Position numbers and translations under genes: made by a program
The notes under the pieces: generated by a model
The model's input: only the letters and a program-made list of their open reading frames with translations
What the model was told of the DNA's origin: nothing
Databases searched by the model: none
Shown here: piece after piece, positions 18,901 through 24,774 of the stretch
How positions within the stretch are numbered: position 1 is the first letter of the stretch
Layout of the letters: every line of letters starts with the position of its first letter
Origin: Muribaculaceae bacterium
Lineage (GTDB): Bacteria; Bacteroidota; Bacteroidia; Bacteroidales; Muribaculaceae
DNA length: 35,932 nt
Assembly (NCBI GenBank): GCA_022509145.1
Contig: JAFLTX010000016.1
Coordinates: forward strand, 1-35,932
Direction: 5' to 3'

Positions 18901-20405
18901 TCAACAAAGGCACCCAGAACCTGAAGGTAACCATCACCGGCCCCTCGAAGAGCGACGAAGAGAAGGTTTCGCCCGGAAGGGCGGTGGCCGACCACATTGT
19001 GCGCTTCCTCATGATGCCGCGGTCGCTCTCGTTCCGATGGAGGAGCTCCCACTCGCTCTCGCTCCCGCAGTTCGCGCCCAATATCGGCGACATCTTCGGC
19101 CAGAGCACGGCCTACGGCCCCATGGCCCCCGGTCTTGACTTCGCTTTCGGCTTCTACGACGAAACCTACGTGCAGAAAGCCCTCAACCGCAACTGGCTCC
19201 TCACCGATTCCGACCAGACTTCACCAGCCATCTGGAACGAAGGTAAGGAATTCTCGTTCGAGCTCAATCTCGAGCCCATCCGTGGCCTCAAGATAGTCCT
19301 CACCTCCACGCTCGCCGACTCGCGCACCCAGCAGGTGCAGTTCATGTATGCCGATATGCCTACCAGCCGGTCGGGCAACTATACCCGCACCCATGTGGCC
19401 TTGGCCACGGCCCTCAGAGGCTCGAAAGCCGCCGACGGCTATGCCTCCGACGCCTTCAGCCGCTTCCTGAGCAATATCCCGGTGGTTGCGGCCCGCTATG
19501 AGGCCAAGTACGCAGGGCTCTATTACCCCTCGGGCGGCTTCATGGACGGCAACCCCTTGGGTGGCACCCAGTACAACCCCGAAGTCGGCAACGTCAGCAC
19601 CACGAGCCCCGACGTGCTTATACCCGCTTTCATCGCCGCCTACAGCGGACAGGACGCACATAAGATCACCCTCAATCCCTTCCCCGGATTGGCTGCCATG
19701 CTCCCCAACTGGAAGGTGTCTTACGACGGCTTCCTCCAGCTCGGCAACATGAAGAAGATCTTTAAGAGCTTCACAGTAAACCACTCGTATCAGTGCACTT
19801 ACTCAATCGGCTCCTATACCAGCTACCTCAACTGGATAGGCGTTGACGGCAACTACGGCTTCACCATGAACGAGCTTACGCAGTCGCCCATCCCGTCGTC
19901 GCCATACAACATCTCCTCCGTGGCCATCACCGAGAAATTTGCTCCCCTCATCGGGGTGAACATGACCTTTGCCAACGACCTTACCCTCAACGCCGAGTAT
20001 CGCGACTCGCGAACCCTCAACCTCAACACCTCGGCCGGTCAGGTAGTGGAGACCACCAGCAAGCAAATAACCATCGGTGCCGGGTATAAGATTGTGGATT
20101 TCAATAAGATAATAAAGCTTGGAAGCAAGCAGGGCGGTATCAGCAACGACCTCTCGCTCAACCTTGACTTCTCCTTTGCCAACAACCAGAGCCTCATCCG
20201 CCGCATCGAGACGGCATATTCGCAGGCCACCCAGGGCACGCAGACCATCTCCATCAACTTCATGGCGAGCTACCAGCTAAGCCGAAGAATCACCCTCAAC
20301 GCCTTCTTCGACCATCAGATCAACACCCCCCTCGTCTCCAATTCCGCCTATCCCACAACCAACTCCAGCTACGGCATCTCCGCCAACATCTCCCTCGCCC
20401 GATAG
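12930..20405 (+). CDS. sprA: SprA/Sov outer membrane translocon of the type IX secretion system
   Basis: A 2491-residue outer membrane protein homologous to Flavobacterium SprA and Porphyromonas gingivalis Sov, the giant beta-barrel pore through which T9SS cargo leaves the cell. The N-terminus (RVAVFLMMAVASMAIALFAYPQYM) is an export signal. Family marks include FNIFDMNFAIGPLEKIFGPGGVRLTTQGS near residue 160, the repeated SprA N-terminal-type modules (MKNVYSLGANQVQQKNFKLNI), SSFIDDFEDTQIGVDLRNPYSW and, near residue 2020, VRFLMMPRSLSFRWRSSHSLSLPQFAPNIGDIFG. The long C-terminal part alternates short aromatic-ended strands typical of barrels. Length matches SprA (2400-2500). The gene is G/C-rich with strong codon bias, which creates several long antisense open frames. 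No other T9SS component or cargo is in the window. Confidence 0.93.
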   Translation: MRGDKRTGNKGNKARVAVFLMMAVASMAIALFAYPQYMQSQLAPPPPAPEYLDNTAIPDSDFMPSPVARTLPLDYDDYLGREYAADLETPENIKTEAIYDPTTGMYYLHTKLGDQDIVTPYVMNAEQYNAMVTRREMFDYFHQKNAETFENKEKQPFNIFDMNFAIGPLEKIFGPGGVRLTTQGSIQLSMGVKSNKTDNPALSLRSRRKTYFDFTQKIQASIGASVGDKLKFNMTYNTDATFDFDSKNLKLTYEGKEDEIIKNIEAGNVSMTTGSSLIRGGTALFGLKTKLQFGKLTLTGLMSQQNSESKTVNTQGGVQAQEFSIPADNYDANRHFFLAQYFYDNYDKFASKLPYVSSGIQITRIEVWVTNKLSNYQESRNFVGFMDLGENMSMANDYWSPNYAQDVPSNQSNNLLQIIKEQYPAARNINQVTQVLDPLKAYGIEGGKDYEKVESARLLKSTDYTLNATLGYISLRQALSSDEVLAVAYEYTYQGKVYQVGEFSADVTTTSDNLYLKMLRGTTISPKLPMWKLMMKNVYSLGANQVQQKNFKLNIKYLSDTTGVEINYLPVGDIANMPLLQVMNLDRIDSNQESNPDGFFDFIEGYTVLSQQGKIIFPVAEPFGRNLRDKIGDAKLAEPYVYQELYDSTLTVAKQFADKNKFSLKGEYQASNGAQIRLNAMNVPRGSVVVMAGGVVLNENTDYTVDYTMGIVTITNQSIIDSGTNVSVTLENQSLFSMQRKTLLGLDAQYQINKNLNVGATLLHFSEKSLTEKVNIGDEVINNTMWGVNLNYNQDFMWLTNLLNKVPTINATAPSSFKLSAEFAQLVPHKQKSGSNAGSSFIDDFEDTQIGVDLRNPYSWFLASTPYDGGAGALFPEAALSNNVDYGKNRALLAWYYIDRTFTMRNSNTIPGYLRNDLKQLSNPYVREVTVNEIFPNRDVNYGESNTIQTLNLSFYPTERGPYNLDADNIASDGSLLNPEKRWGGIMRKMDNTNFESSNVEYLQFWMLDPFLDPENPNTEGGDLYFNFGEISEDILKDGMKSYENGIPVDGNEEFMESTVWGRVSRQNSLTYAFENTANDRLIQDVGLDGLPNDDEYTFSSYQEYLDKLRTRLPAETIAKMQEDPFSAMNDPAGDNYHFYRSDYYDEHQVGILDRYKRYNGVEGNSLSPDQSPNPQYQSARSVPDVEDINQDNTLNEYERYFQYKVSIRPEDLEVGKNYIADKQTSIQRTRDGDLEVTWYQFKIPLSAPEKVVGGISDFTTVRFARMFMTGFKEVTHLRFATLELVRGEWRDYQFNLNSRNDSPAEGELDMSVVNIEENSSRTPVNYVLPPGVDRIQDPGQSQATQLNEQSLQLKVTGLQAGDARGIYKNTQLDLRIYRRMQMWVHAEAFIDDATNLKNGDLALFIRLGSDFKNNYYEYEIPLDLTAPGNYNNFNSADRAKVWPLDNRLDVPFELFTDCKIARNKGRNDGMEGINYTSVYTMRDPDDERNTVSILGNPSLSDVRVMLIGIRNLSNSTKDGTIWVNELKVTDFNENGGWALNTNANLALSDVAMVNFSYHKETAGFGGVDQGLSARRLDDYEQMNVAVQGDLGKVVPEKVKLSAPIYYSRSNERTTPMYNPLDQDLLLKDALEAASTKAEKDSIKSYALTTKMTESFSISNLRFNIQSKVPMPWDPANFQLAFSFNKQKNTDPTTEYENTNDFRGSFQYSYSPVIKPLKPFGFIKGNSKTAKFLRDWQINWLFNNLTFFTNMTRYYYEQQARSAVDDIFQLPVQVSKNFYWNRQFSLNWNLIQSLSLSFQSNTTARIEETTGAVNRKLFPDRYKEWKDTVMSSIRGLGTPWNYNQTFTGTYRAPFNKIPFLDYLTGNVSYTATYAWNKGATVEDVYLGNSIQNQSTWNADARLNFETLFNHSKYLQEVNKRFSSSNSSRNNNRNRKKDDRKRVEKAVTLSPDTTTTINHNLKSKNVKVMATLGNKPFMLQTNVIDENNIEILNKGTQNLKVTITGPSKSDEEKVSPGRAVADHIVRFLMMPRSLSFRWRSSHSLSLPQFAPNIGDIFGQSTAYGPMAPGLDFAFGFYDETYVQKALNRNWLLTDSDQTSPAIWNEGKEFSFELNLEPIRGLKIVLTSTLADSRTQQVQFMYADMPTSRSGNYTRTHVALATALRGSKAADGYASDAFSRFLSNIPVVAARYEAKYAGLYYPSGGFMDGNPLGGTQYNPEVGNVSTTSPDVLIPAFIAAYSGQDAHKITLNPFPGLAAMLPNWKVSYDGFLQLGNMKKIFKSFTVNHSYQCTYSIGSYTSYLNWIGVDGNYGFTMNELTQSPIPSSPYNISSVAITEKFAPLIGVNMTFANDLTLNAEYRDSRTLNLNTSAGQVVETTSKQITIGAGYKIVDFNKIIKLGSKQGGISNDLSLNLDFSFANNQSLIRRIETAYSQATQGTQTISINFMASYQLSRRITLNAFFDHQINTPLVSNSAYPTTNSSYGISANISLAR

Positions 20406-20682
20406 GGGAGTTAGCTCGGAGAGCTTACCTGTGGTTAACCCCACCATATACGAAGCGTCAGCGAAGATTGGTGGGGATATTCAAGCAGCTGCGAACTTGC
20501 TCGCAGAGCATGTCTATGAAATCGGGAAAAAGGGGAGATTCCCTGAAATCGAGCACCACAGACATGCTCTCCGAGCAAGTTCGCCACATCACCGATCACC
20601 CCACCAAGGAAGGCTTCGCCCTTTACAGGCGTGCCTTCCTTATGGTGGGGTTAACCACAGATAAGCTCTCCGAGCTATCCCC
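20405..20682. repeat. 278-nt nested inverted repeat between sprA and dnaX
   Basis: Outer arms: 405-409 pairs with 678-682 (last three digits of 20xxx), 412-427 with 662-677 and 429-448 with 641-660, about 41 bp with one mismatch and a 2-nt bulge. Inner arms: 468-476 with 599-607, 491-503 with 572-584, 505-515 with 560-570, about 35 bp. A local hairpin sits on the right side (AAGGAAGGC 606-614 with GCCTTCCTT 633-641) and a small one at the apex (GGGA/TCCC, ~533-543). The left arm touches the sprA stop codon. It contains no convincing gene. It may be a miniature mobile or REP-like element, a very strong terminator, or a structured RNA. Confidence 0.85.
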
Positions 20683-20698
20683 GTGTTAGAAATGTCCT

Positions 20699-20732
20699 AT
20701 TAGTCCCATTGGCCCCATTGGTCCCATTCTCT
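20699..20732. repeat. Decamer-type repeat, copy 1
   Basis: Three to four imperfect 10-nt units of the form CCCATTRGYC (ATTAGTCCCATTGGCCCCAT and onward to CTCT). A second 34-nt copy with few differences is at 35428-35461. Both lie in gene-free DNA. Confidence 0.6.
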
Positions 20733-20751
20733 GCCCCGGTTGCTAAAAAAA

Positions 20752-20783
20752 TTTGGCGATTTTGCCGACATTTGTTAATTTTG
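20752..20783 (+). promoter_or_regulatory. Promoter of dnaX, almost touching the start codon
   Basis: TTTG (20752-20755), a 20-nt spacer and TAATTTTG (20776-20783) match the Bacteroidota consensus. Only four bases separate the -7 box from the dnaX ATG, so transcription would begin within about 1-3 nt of the start codon. Confidence 0.65.
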
Positions 20784-20787
20784 TAAC

Positions 20788-22572
20788 ATGAGCGATTACA
20801 TTGTATCTGCACGAAAATACCGACCCTCTACTTTTCGCAGTGTGGTCGGCCAAAAGACTCTTACCACTACTTTAAAGAATGCCATCGACGGGAAACGCCT
20901 CGCACAGGCCTATCTCTTCTGTGGCCCACGCGGCGTCGGGAAGACTTCCTGCGCCCGTATCTTCGCCAAAACCATAAATTGCCTTAACCCTACTGCCGAC
21001 GGCGAGGCTTGCGGCGAATGCGAATCCTGCAAAGCCATCGACCGCGGCAACTCCTTCAATATTATCGAGCTCGACGCCGCCTCCAACAACTCCGTTGACG
21101 ACATCCGAGCCCTCACCGACGAGGTGAACGTTCCCCCGCAGGTGGGCGACTATCGCGTGTTCATCATCGATGAGGTCCATATGCTCTCCTCCGCGGCCTT
21201 CAACGCTTTCCTCAAGACGCTCGAAGAACCCCCGAAATACGTAATCTTCATCCTGGCCACCACCGAGAAGCATAAGGTGATACCCACGATTTTGAGCCGT
21301 TGCCAAATCTATGATTTCAAGCGAATTACCACGGCCGACATGGTTGACCATCTCGCTTATGTTGCCAAAGAAGAGGGGATAGAGGTGACGACCGACGCCC
21401 TCGACGTGATAGCCCGCAAGGCCGACGGCGCCATGCGCGACGCCCTCTCGATTTTCGACCAGGTGGCAGCCTCATCGTTCGGCCATATCACCTACCAGTC
21501 GGCGCTGGCCAACCTCAATGTGCTCGACTACGACTATTATTTCCGGTTGGTTGACGCCTTCAGAAACGGCGATGCCGGCGAAGCACTGCTGATTTTCAAC
21601 GAGATACGAGACAAAGGGTTTGACACTCTCTTTTTCGTGAACGGCCTGGCATCCCATCTGCGCGACCTCATGGTGGCGGCCGACGAGAAGACAGCAACTC
21701 TGCTGGAGGTGGCCGACGAAGTGAGGGAGAAATACACGGCCCAGGCCCGCACCCTCCCGTTGCAGTGGTATTTTACCGCCCTCCGGCTCATCAACGACTG
21801 CGACCTGGCTTACCGCACGGCTACCAACAAGCAGCTGCTCGTAGAGCTGACGCTCATACGCCTCAGCCAGCTGCTCCAGCCGGCCGCGCCTCCCTTCGAC
21901 AGGGTAGACTCGCTACCCTCCCTGGAGATGCCGGGCGAAGTAAAAAAAAATGACTCACGGCAGGTAACCCCCAAGCCGGTAGACGACGCTCCAGCCCCTA
22001 AACCGGAAAAACCGGCAGCTAAAGAAAAACCGGCAGCCCTGCCCAAATCCGAAGCCCCCGCTGCCTCTTCCCAACCTGAACCGGTAGTGACAAAGGCGGA
22101 GGCTGCTCCCGCCGAGGTGAAGAAGAAGAAAACCGGAGGCAGAAAGTCGGTAAGGCTCTCCGATATGGAGGAGGAGTTTGCTAAGGACTCGGCCGACAAG
22201 AAGGAGAACCGCGAGGAGATCACCCCCGAAAAATTCTACAACGCCTGGGCTGAATTCATCCGCCTCAACCCCGACAAACTCCTGCTTGTGGAAGCGATGA
22301 AGGAGTATAAACCGGAGAAGACCGGCGATGAAGAATACTCGGTGAAGGTAGCGCATCCAGCCCAGAAGCAGGCCTACGACACCAACTTAAACAAGCTCAT
22401 CACTTTCCTCAGGGAATCGCTGAAAAATGATTTCCTCACCTTAAAAATAGAGATAGCCGACCTTTCGGACATCAAAAAGCCGTTGCCTCCCAAAGAGCTC
22501 TTTCAAGACATGCTCAAAGGGAACGCTTCCATCGGAACAATAGCAAAAACGCTTGACGTAGAAATAGTATGA
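20788..22572 (+). CDS. dnaX: DNA polymerase III subunit tau (and possibly gamma)
   Basis: A 594-residue clamp-loader ATPase. The N-terminus SDYIVSARKYRPSTFRSVVGQ is the conserved DnaX start. AAA+ motifs: Walker A GPRGVGKTS (46-54), a zinc site (Cys65, Cys75, Cys78, Cys81), Walker B with FIIDEVHML, sensor 1 in FILATTEKHKVIPTILSRCQ. Domain III follows to about residue 370, then a Pro/Ala/Lys-rich linker and a C-terminal tau-specific domain (ITPEKFYNAWAEFIRLNP onward) that should bind the polymerase alpha subunit. At codons 385-388 a run of nine A bases (21942-21950) is directly followed by TGA in another frame, so slippage would give a ~390-residue gamma-like product. The stop overlaps the dapF start (ATGA). 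Confidence 0.95.
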   Translation: MSDYIVSARKYRPSTFRSVVGQKTLTTTLKNAIDGKRLAQAYLFCGPRGVGKTSCARIFAKTINCLNPTADGEACGECESCKAIDRGNSFNIIELDAASNNSVDDIRALTDEVNVPPQVGDYRVFIIDEVHMLSSAAFNAFLKTLEEPPKYVIFILATTEKHKVIPTILSRCQIYDFKRITTADMVDHLAYVAKEEGIEVTTDALDVIARKADGAMRDALSIFDQVAASSFGHITYQSALANLNVLDYDYYFRLVDAFRNGDAGEALLIFNEIRDKGFDTLFFVNGLASHLRDLMVAADEKTATLLEVADEVREKYTAQARTLPLQWYFTALRLINDCDLAYRTATNKQLLVELTLIRLSQLLQPAAPPFDRVDSLPSLEMPGEVKKNDSRQVTPKPVDDAPAPKPEKPAAKEKPAALPKSEAPAASSQPEPVVTKAEAAPAEVKKKKTGGRKSVRLSDMEEEFAKDSADKKENREEITPEKFYNAWAEFIRLNPDKLLLVEAMKEYKPEKTGDEEYSVKVAHPAQKQAYDTNLNKLITFLRESLKNDFLTLKIEIADLSDIKKPLPPKELFQDMLKGNASIGTIAKTLDVEIV

Positions 22573-23417
22573 AGAAGATTGAATTTGACAAGATGCACGG
22601 ATTGGGTAACGATTACGTTTATCTGACCTGCATGGATAATGTGCCTGAACATCTCAGCGAGCTGGCCGTGGCCATAAGCGACCGCCACTTCGGCGTAGGC
22701 GGCGACGGACTGGTGGTGATCACACGCTCCGACATCGCCGATTTCAGGATGATAATGTTCAACAACGACGGCAGCGAAGCCCAGATGTGCGGCAACGCTT
22801 CCCGTTGCATCGGTAGGCTCGTCTACGAGAAGGGCCTCACCGACAAACACGAGTTTACCCTCGAAACGAAAGCCGGCATCAAGGAGATTCGCCTCAACTT
22901 TGAAGACGGAAAGCTCAAAGACGTATCCGTGAACATGGGGAAACCTATCACCGAAGGCCGATTGGTGCCCGTGGTGGAAGGGGAAACCGAAGACGGCCTC
23001 ACAGTCCACAACCTCGTGATCGACGGTCGTCCGATGAAGGTGCACGCCGTAGGTATGGGCAACCCTCACGGTGTGATCTTCGAGGAGGTGGACGAAGAGT
23101 TTTTTATGAAAAACGGCCGTGTGCTCGAGCATCACGAAATTTGGCCCGAGAAGGCCAACATCGAGTTTATCAAGGTCGTTGGCCCTCATGAAATCAAGAT
23201 GCGCGTGTGGGAACGCGGCACGGGCGAAACCCTGGCCTGCGGCACCGGCGCCTGCGCCTCGGCCGTAGCCTCAATGCTCACCGGCCGCACTCAAAACGAC
23301 GTCAAGGTGAAGATGCGCGGCGGCGAGCTCAAAATCAGCCTCAACGAGAAGGGAGAGGTGATTATGACCGGCGAGGCCGTGCATGTGGCAAAGGGTGAAT
23401 ATTATTGGGAAAATTAA
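22569..23417 (+). CDS. dapF: Diaminopimelate epimerase
   Basis: A 282-residue PLP-independent racemase that converts LL-diaminopimelate to the meso form used for peptidoglycan and lysine. The start KKIEFDKMHGLGNDYVYL is typical. The two catalytic thiols are Cys74 in AQMCGNASRC and Cys224 in ETLACGTGACAS, both with intact flanking motifs. NPHGVIF and the EVWERGTGET-like stretch RVWERGTGETLACGTG are also conserved. Its ATG overlaps the dnaX TGA by four bases, so it is co-transcribed and translationally coupled with dnaX. dapL, which makes its substrate, follows after 26 nt. Confidence 0.96.
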   Translation: MKKIEFDKMHGLGNDYVYLTCMDNVPEHLSELAVAISDRHFGVGGDGLVVITRSDIADFRMIMFNNDGSEAQMCGNASRCIGRLVYEKGLTDKHEFTLETKAGIKEIRLNFEDGKLKDVSVNMGKPITEGRLVPVVEGETEDGLTVHNLVIDGRPMKVHAVGMGNPHGVIFEEVDEEFFMKNGRVLEHHEIWPEKANIEFIKVVGPHEIKMRVWERGTGETLACGTGACASAVASMLTGRTQNDVKVKMRGGELKISLNEKGEVIMTGEAVHVAKGEYYWEN

Positions 23418-23443
23418 TCTTGCAGTATTAACTATAGGTAACT

Positions 23444-24655
23444 ATGAACTTAAATTCAAATTTTCAGCTCCTTAAGGAGTCATATCTCTTTGCAGAGGTA
23501 GGAGCGCGCGTAAGGCGCTACAGCGAGGAGAATCCCGACAAAAAGGTAATAAGAATGGATATAGGCGACGTGACGCTCCCTATCCCGGCTGCTATAGGCG
23601 ACGCTCTCGATGGCGCCGTAAAGGATATGCTTTCATCTTCCACTTTCCATGGCTACGGCCCGGAGCAGGGGTATGCTTTCCTGCGCGAGAAGATTGTTGA
23701 GGCTGATTACGCTGCCAGAGGCGTGCAACTCGGAGCCGACGAAGTGTTTGTCAGCGACGGCGCAAAATGCGATGTCGGCAACCTCACCGATATCTTCGGG
23801 AAAGACGTGATTGTAGGCGTTCCCAACCCGGTTTATCCCGTCTATGTGGATTCCAACATTATGTGTGGCCGCACCGTGGAAAACGGCGGCATCCGCTATA
23901 TCGAGTGCGACCGCGAGAATGAATATAAACCTGTTGTGCCCGGCGAGAAGCTTGACGTGATCTATCTCTGCTCGCCCAACAATCCCACTGGCACTGTGCT
24001 CGACAAGGAAGAACTCAAGGAATGGGTAGACTACGCCAAAGAACATAAGAGCCTAATTATCTTCGATTCAGCCTACGAAGCGTTTGTTCAAGACCCCACG
24101 TTGCCCAAGAGCATCTATGAAATCGAAGGCGCCAAGGAGGTGGCCATCGAGGTGAGGAGCTTCTCCAAGACAGCCGGTTTCACAGGTCTGCGTTGCGGTT
24201 ACACCGTAGTGCCGAAAGAACTGAAGGGAACAATGGCCGACGGCAGCGAAGTGGAGCTCAGAAAACTTTGGCTCCGCAGGCAGACCACCAAATTCAACGG
24301 TGCGAGCTACCTGTCCCAAAGAGGTGCCGAGGCTGTTTACTCACCCAAAGGGAGCGCCGAGGTGAAGGCCAACATAGATTATTATATCCGCAACTCTTCT
24401 ATCCTTCACGACGGCGTGACTGCACTCGGACTCAAGGCTATCGGCGGCAAAAATTCTCCATATGTATGGATTCAGGCTCCCAACGGCCTGACTTCGTGGG
24501 AGATGTTTGACCTTCTGCTGCAACGTTGCCAGTTGAGCTGCACTCCGGGCAGCGGTTTCGGCAGCAACGGCGAAGGATGCATCCGCCTCACTGGCTTCAA
24601 CTCCTTCGAGAATACCAAACTCGCCGTTGAGCGCCTCGCTGACCTGCGCCTGTAA
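23444..24655 (+). CDS. dapL: LL-diaminopimelate aminotransferase
   Basis: A 403-residue fold-type I PLP aminotransferase that converts tetrahydrodipicolinate directly to LL-diaminopimelate, the DapL shortcut that replaces the succinylase/acetylase steps. The family N-terminus LNSNFQLLKESYLFAEVGARVRRYSEENP and MDIGDVTLPIPAAI are present. The PLP lysine is Lys242 in RSFSKTAGFTGLRCGYTVVP; YLCSPNNPTGTVLDKEEL carries the cofactor-binding Asn, and GFGSNGEGCIRLTGF the C-terminal substrate carboxylate Arg. Placement after dapF gives a two-gene diaminopimelate module behind dnaX. It ends convergent to clpB. Confidence 0.96.
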   Translation: MNLNSNFQLLKESYLFAEVGARVRRYSEENPDKKVIRMDIGDVTLPIPAAIGDALDGAVKDMLSSSTFHGYGPEQGYAFLREKIVEADYAARGVQLGADEVFVSDGAKCDVGNLTDIFGKDVIVGVPNPVYPVYVDSNIMCGRTVENGGIRYIECDRENEYKPVVPGEKLDVIYLCSPNNPTGTVLDKEELKEWVDYAKEHKSLIIFDSAYEAFVQDPTLPKSIYEIEGAKEVAIEVRSFSKTAGFTGLRCGYTVVPKELKGTMADGSEVELRKLWLRRQTTKFNGASYLSQRGAEAVYSPKGSAEVKANIDYYIRNSSILHDGVTALGLKAIGGKNSPYVWIQAPNGLTSWEMFDLLLQRCQLSCTPGSGFGSNGEGCIRLTGFNSFENTKLAVERLADLRL

Positions 24656-24693
24656 CAACGCCCCACTGACAAATCTTATTCATTAAGGTCCAA

Positions 24694-24731
24694 AAAAATG
24701 CGAGGGAGCCGTTCGTCTGAATGGCCCCCTC
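24694..24731 (-). terminator. Rho-independent terminator of clpB (possibly bidirectional)
   Basis: GAGGGAGCCGTTC (24702-24714) pairs with GAATGGCCCCCTC (24719-24731), 13 positions with one mismatch and one G-T wobble, around the loop GTCT. On the minus strand the stem is followed by GCATTTTTTTG, a seven-T tract, making a good terminator for clpB. In the dapL direction no T-run follows. Confidence 0.75.
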
Positions 24732-24774
24732 GTCGTTCTATAAAGATTCTTATCGATAACTTTCCGCTCTTCGG

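Noticed and set aside
12927..19784. Several long open frames antisense to sprA (about 420, 349, 494, 469 and 187 codons)
   Set aside because: They mirror the strongly biased, G/C-rich codon use of sprA. Their translations are low-complexity (rich in V, E, G, H, L), with no domain, and sprA itself is unmistakable.
20431..20689. Two short ORFs (77 and 73 codons) within the giant inverted repeat
   Set aside because: They are frames through the two arms of the palindrome; no start context or protein similarity was seen, and the pairing explains the sequence better.
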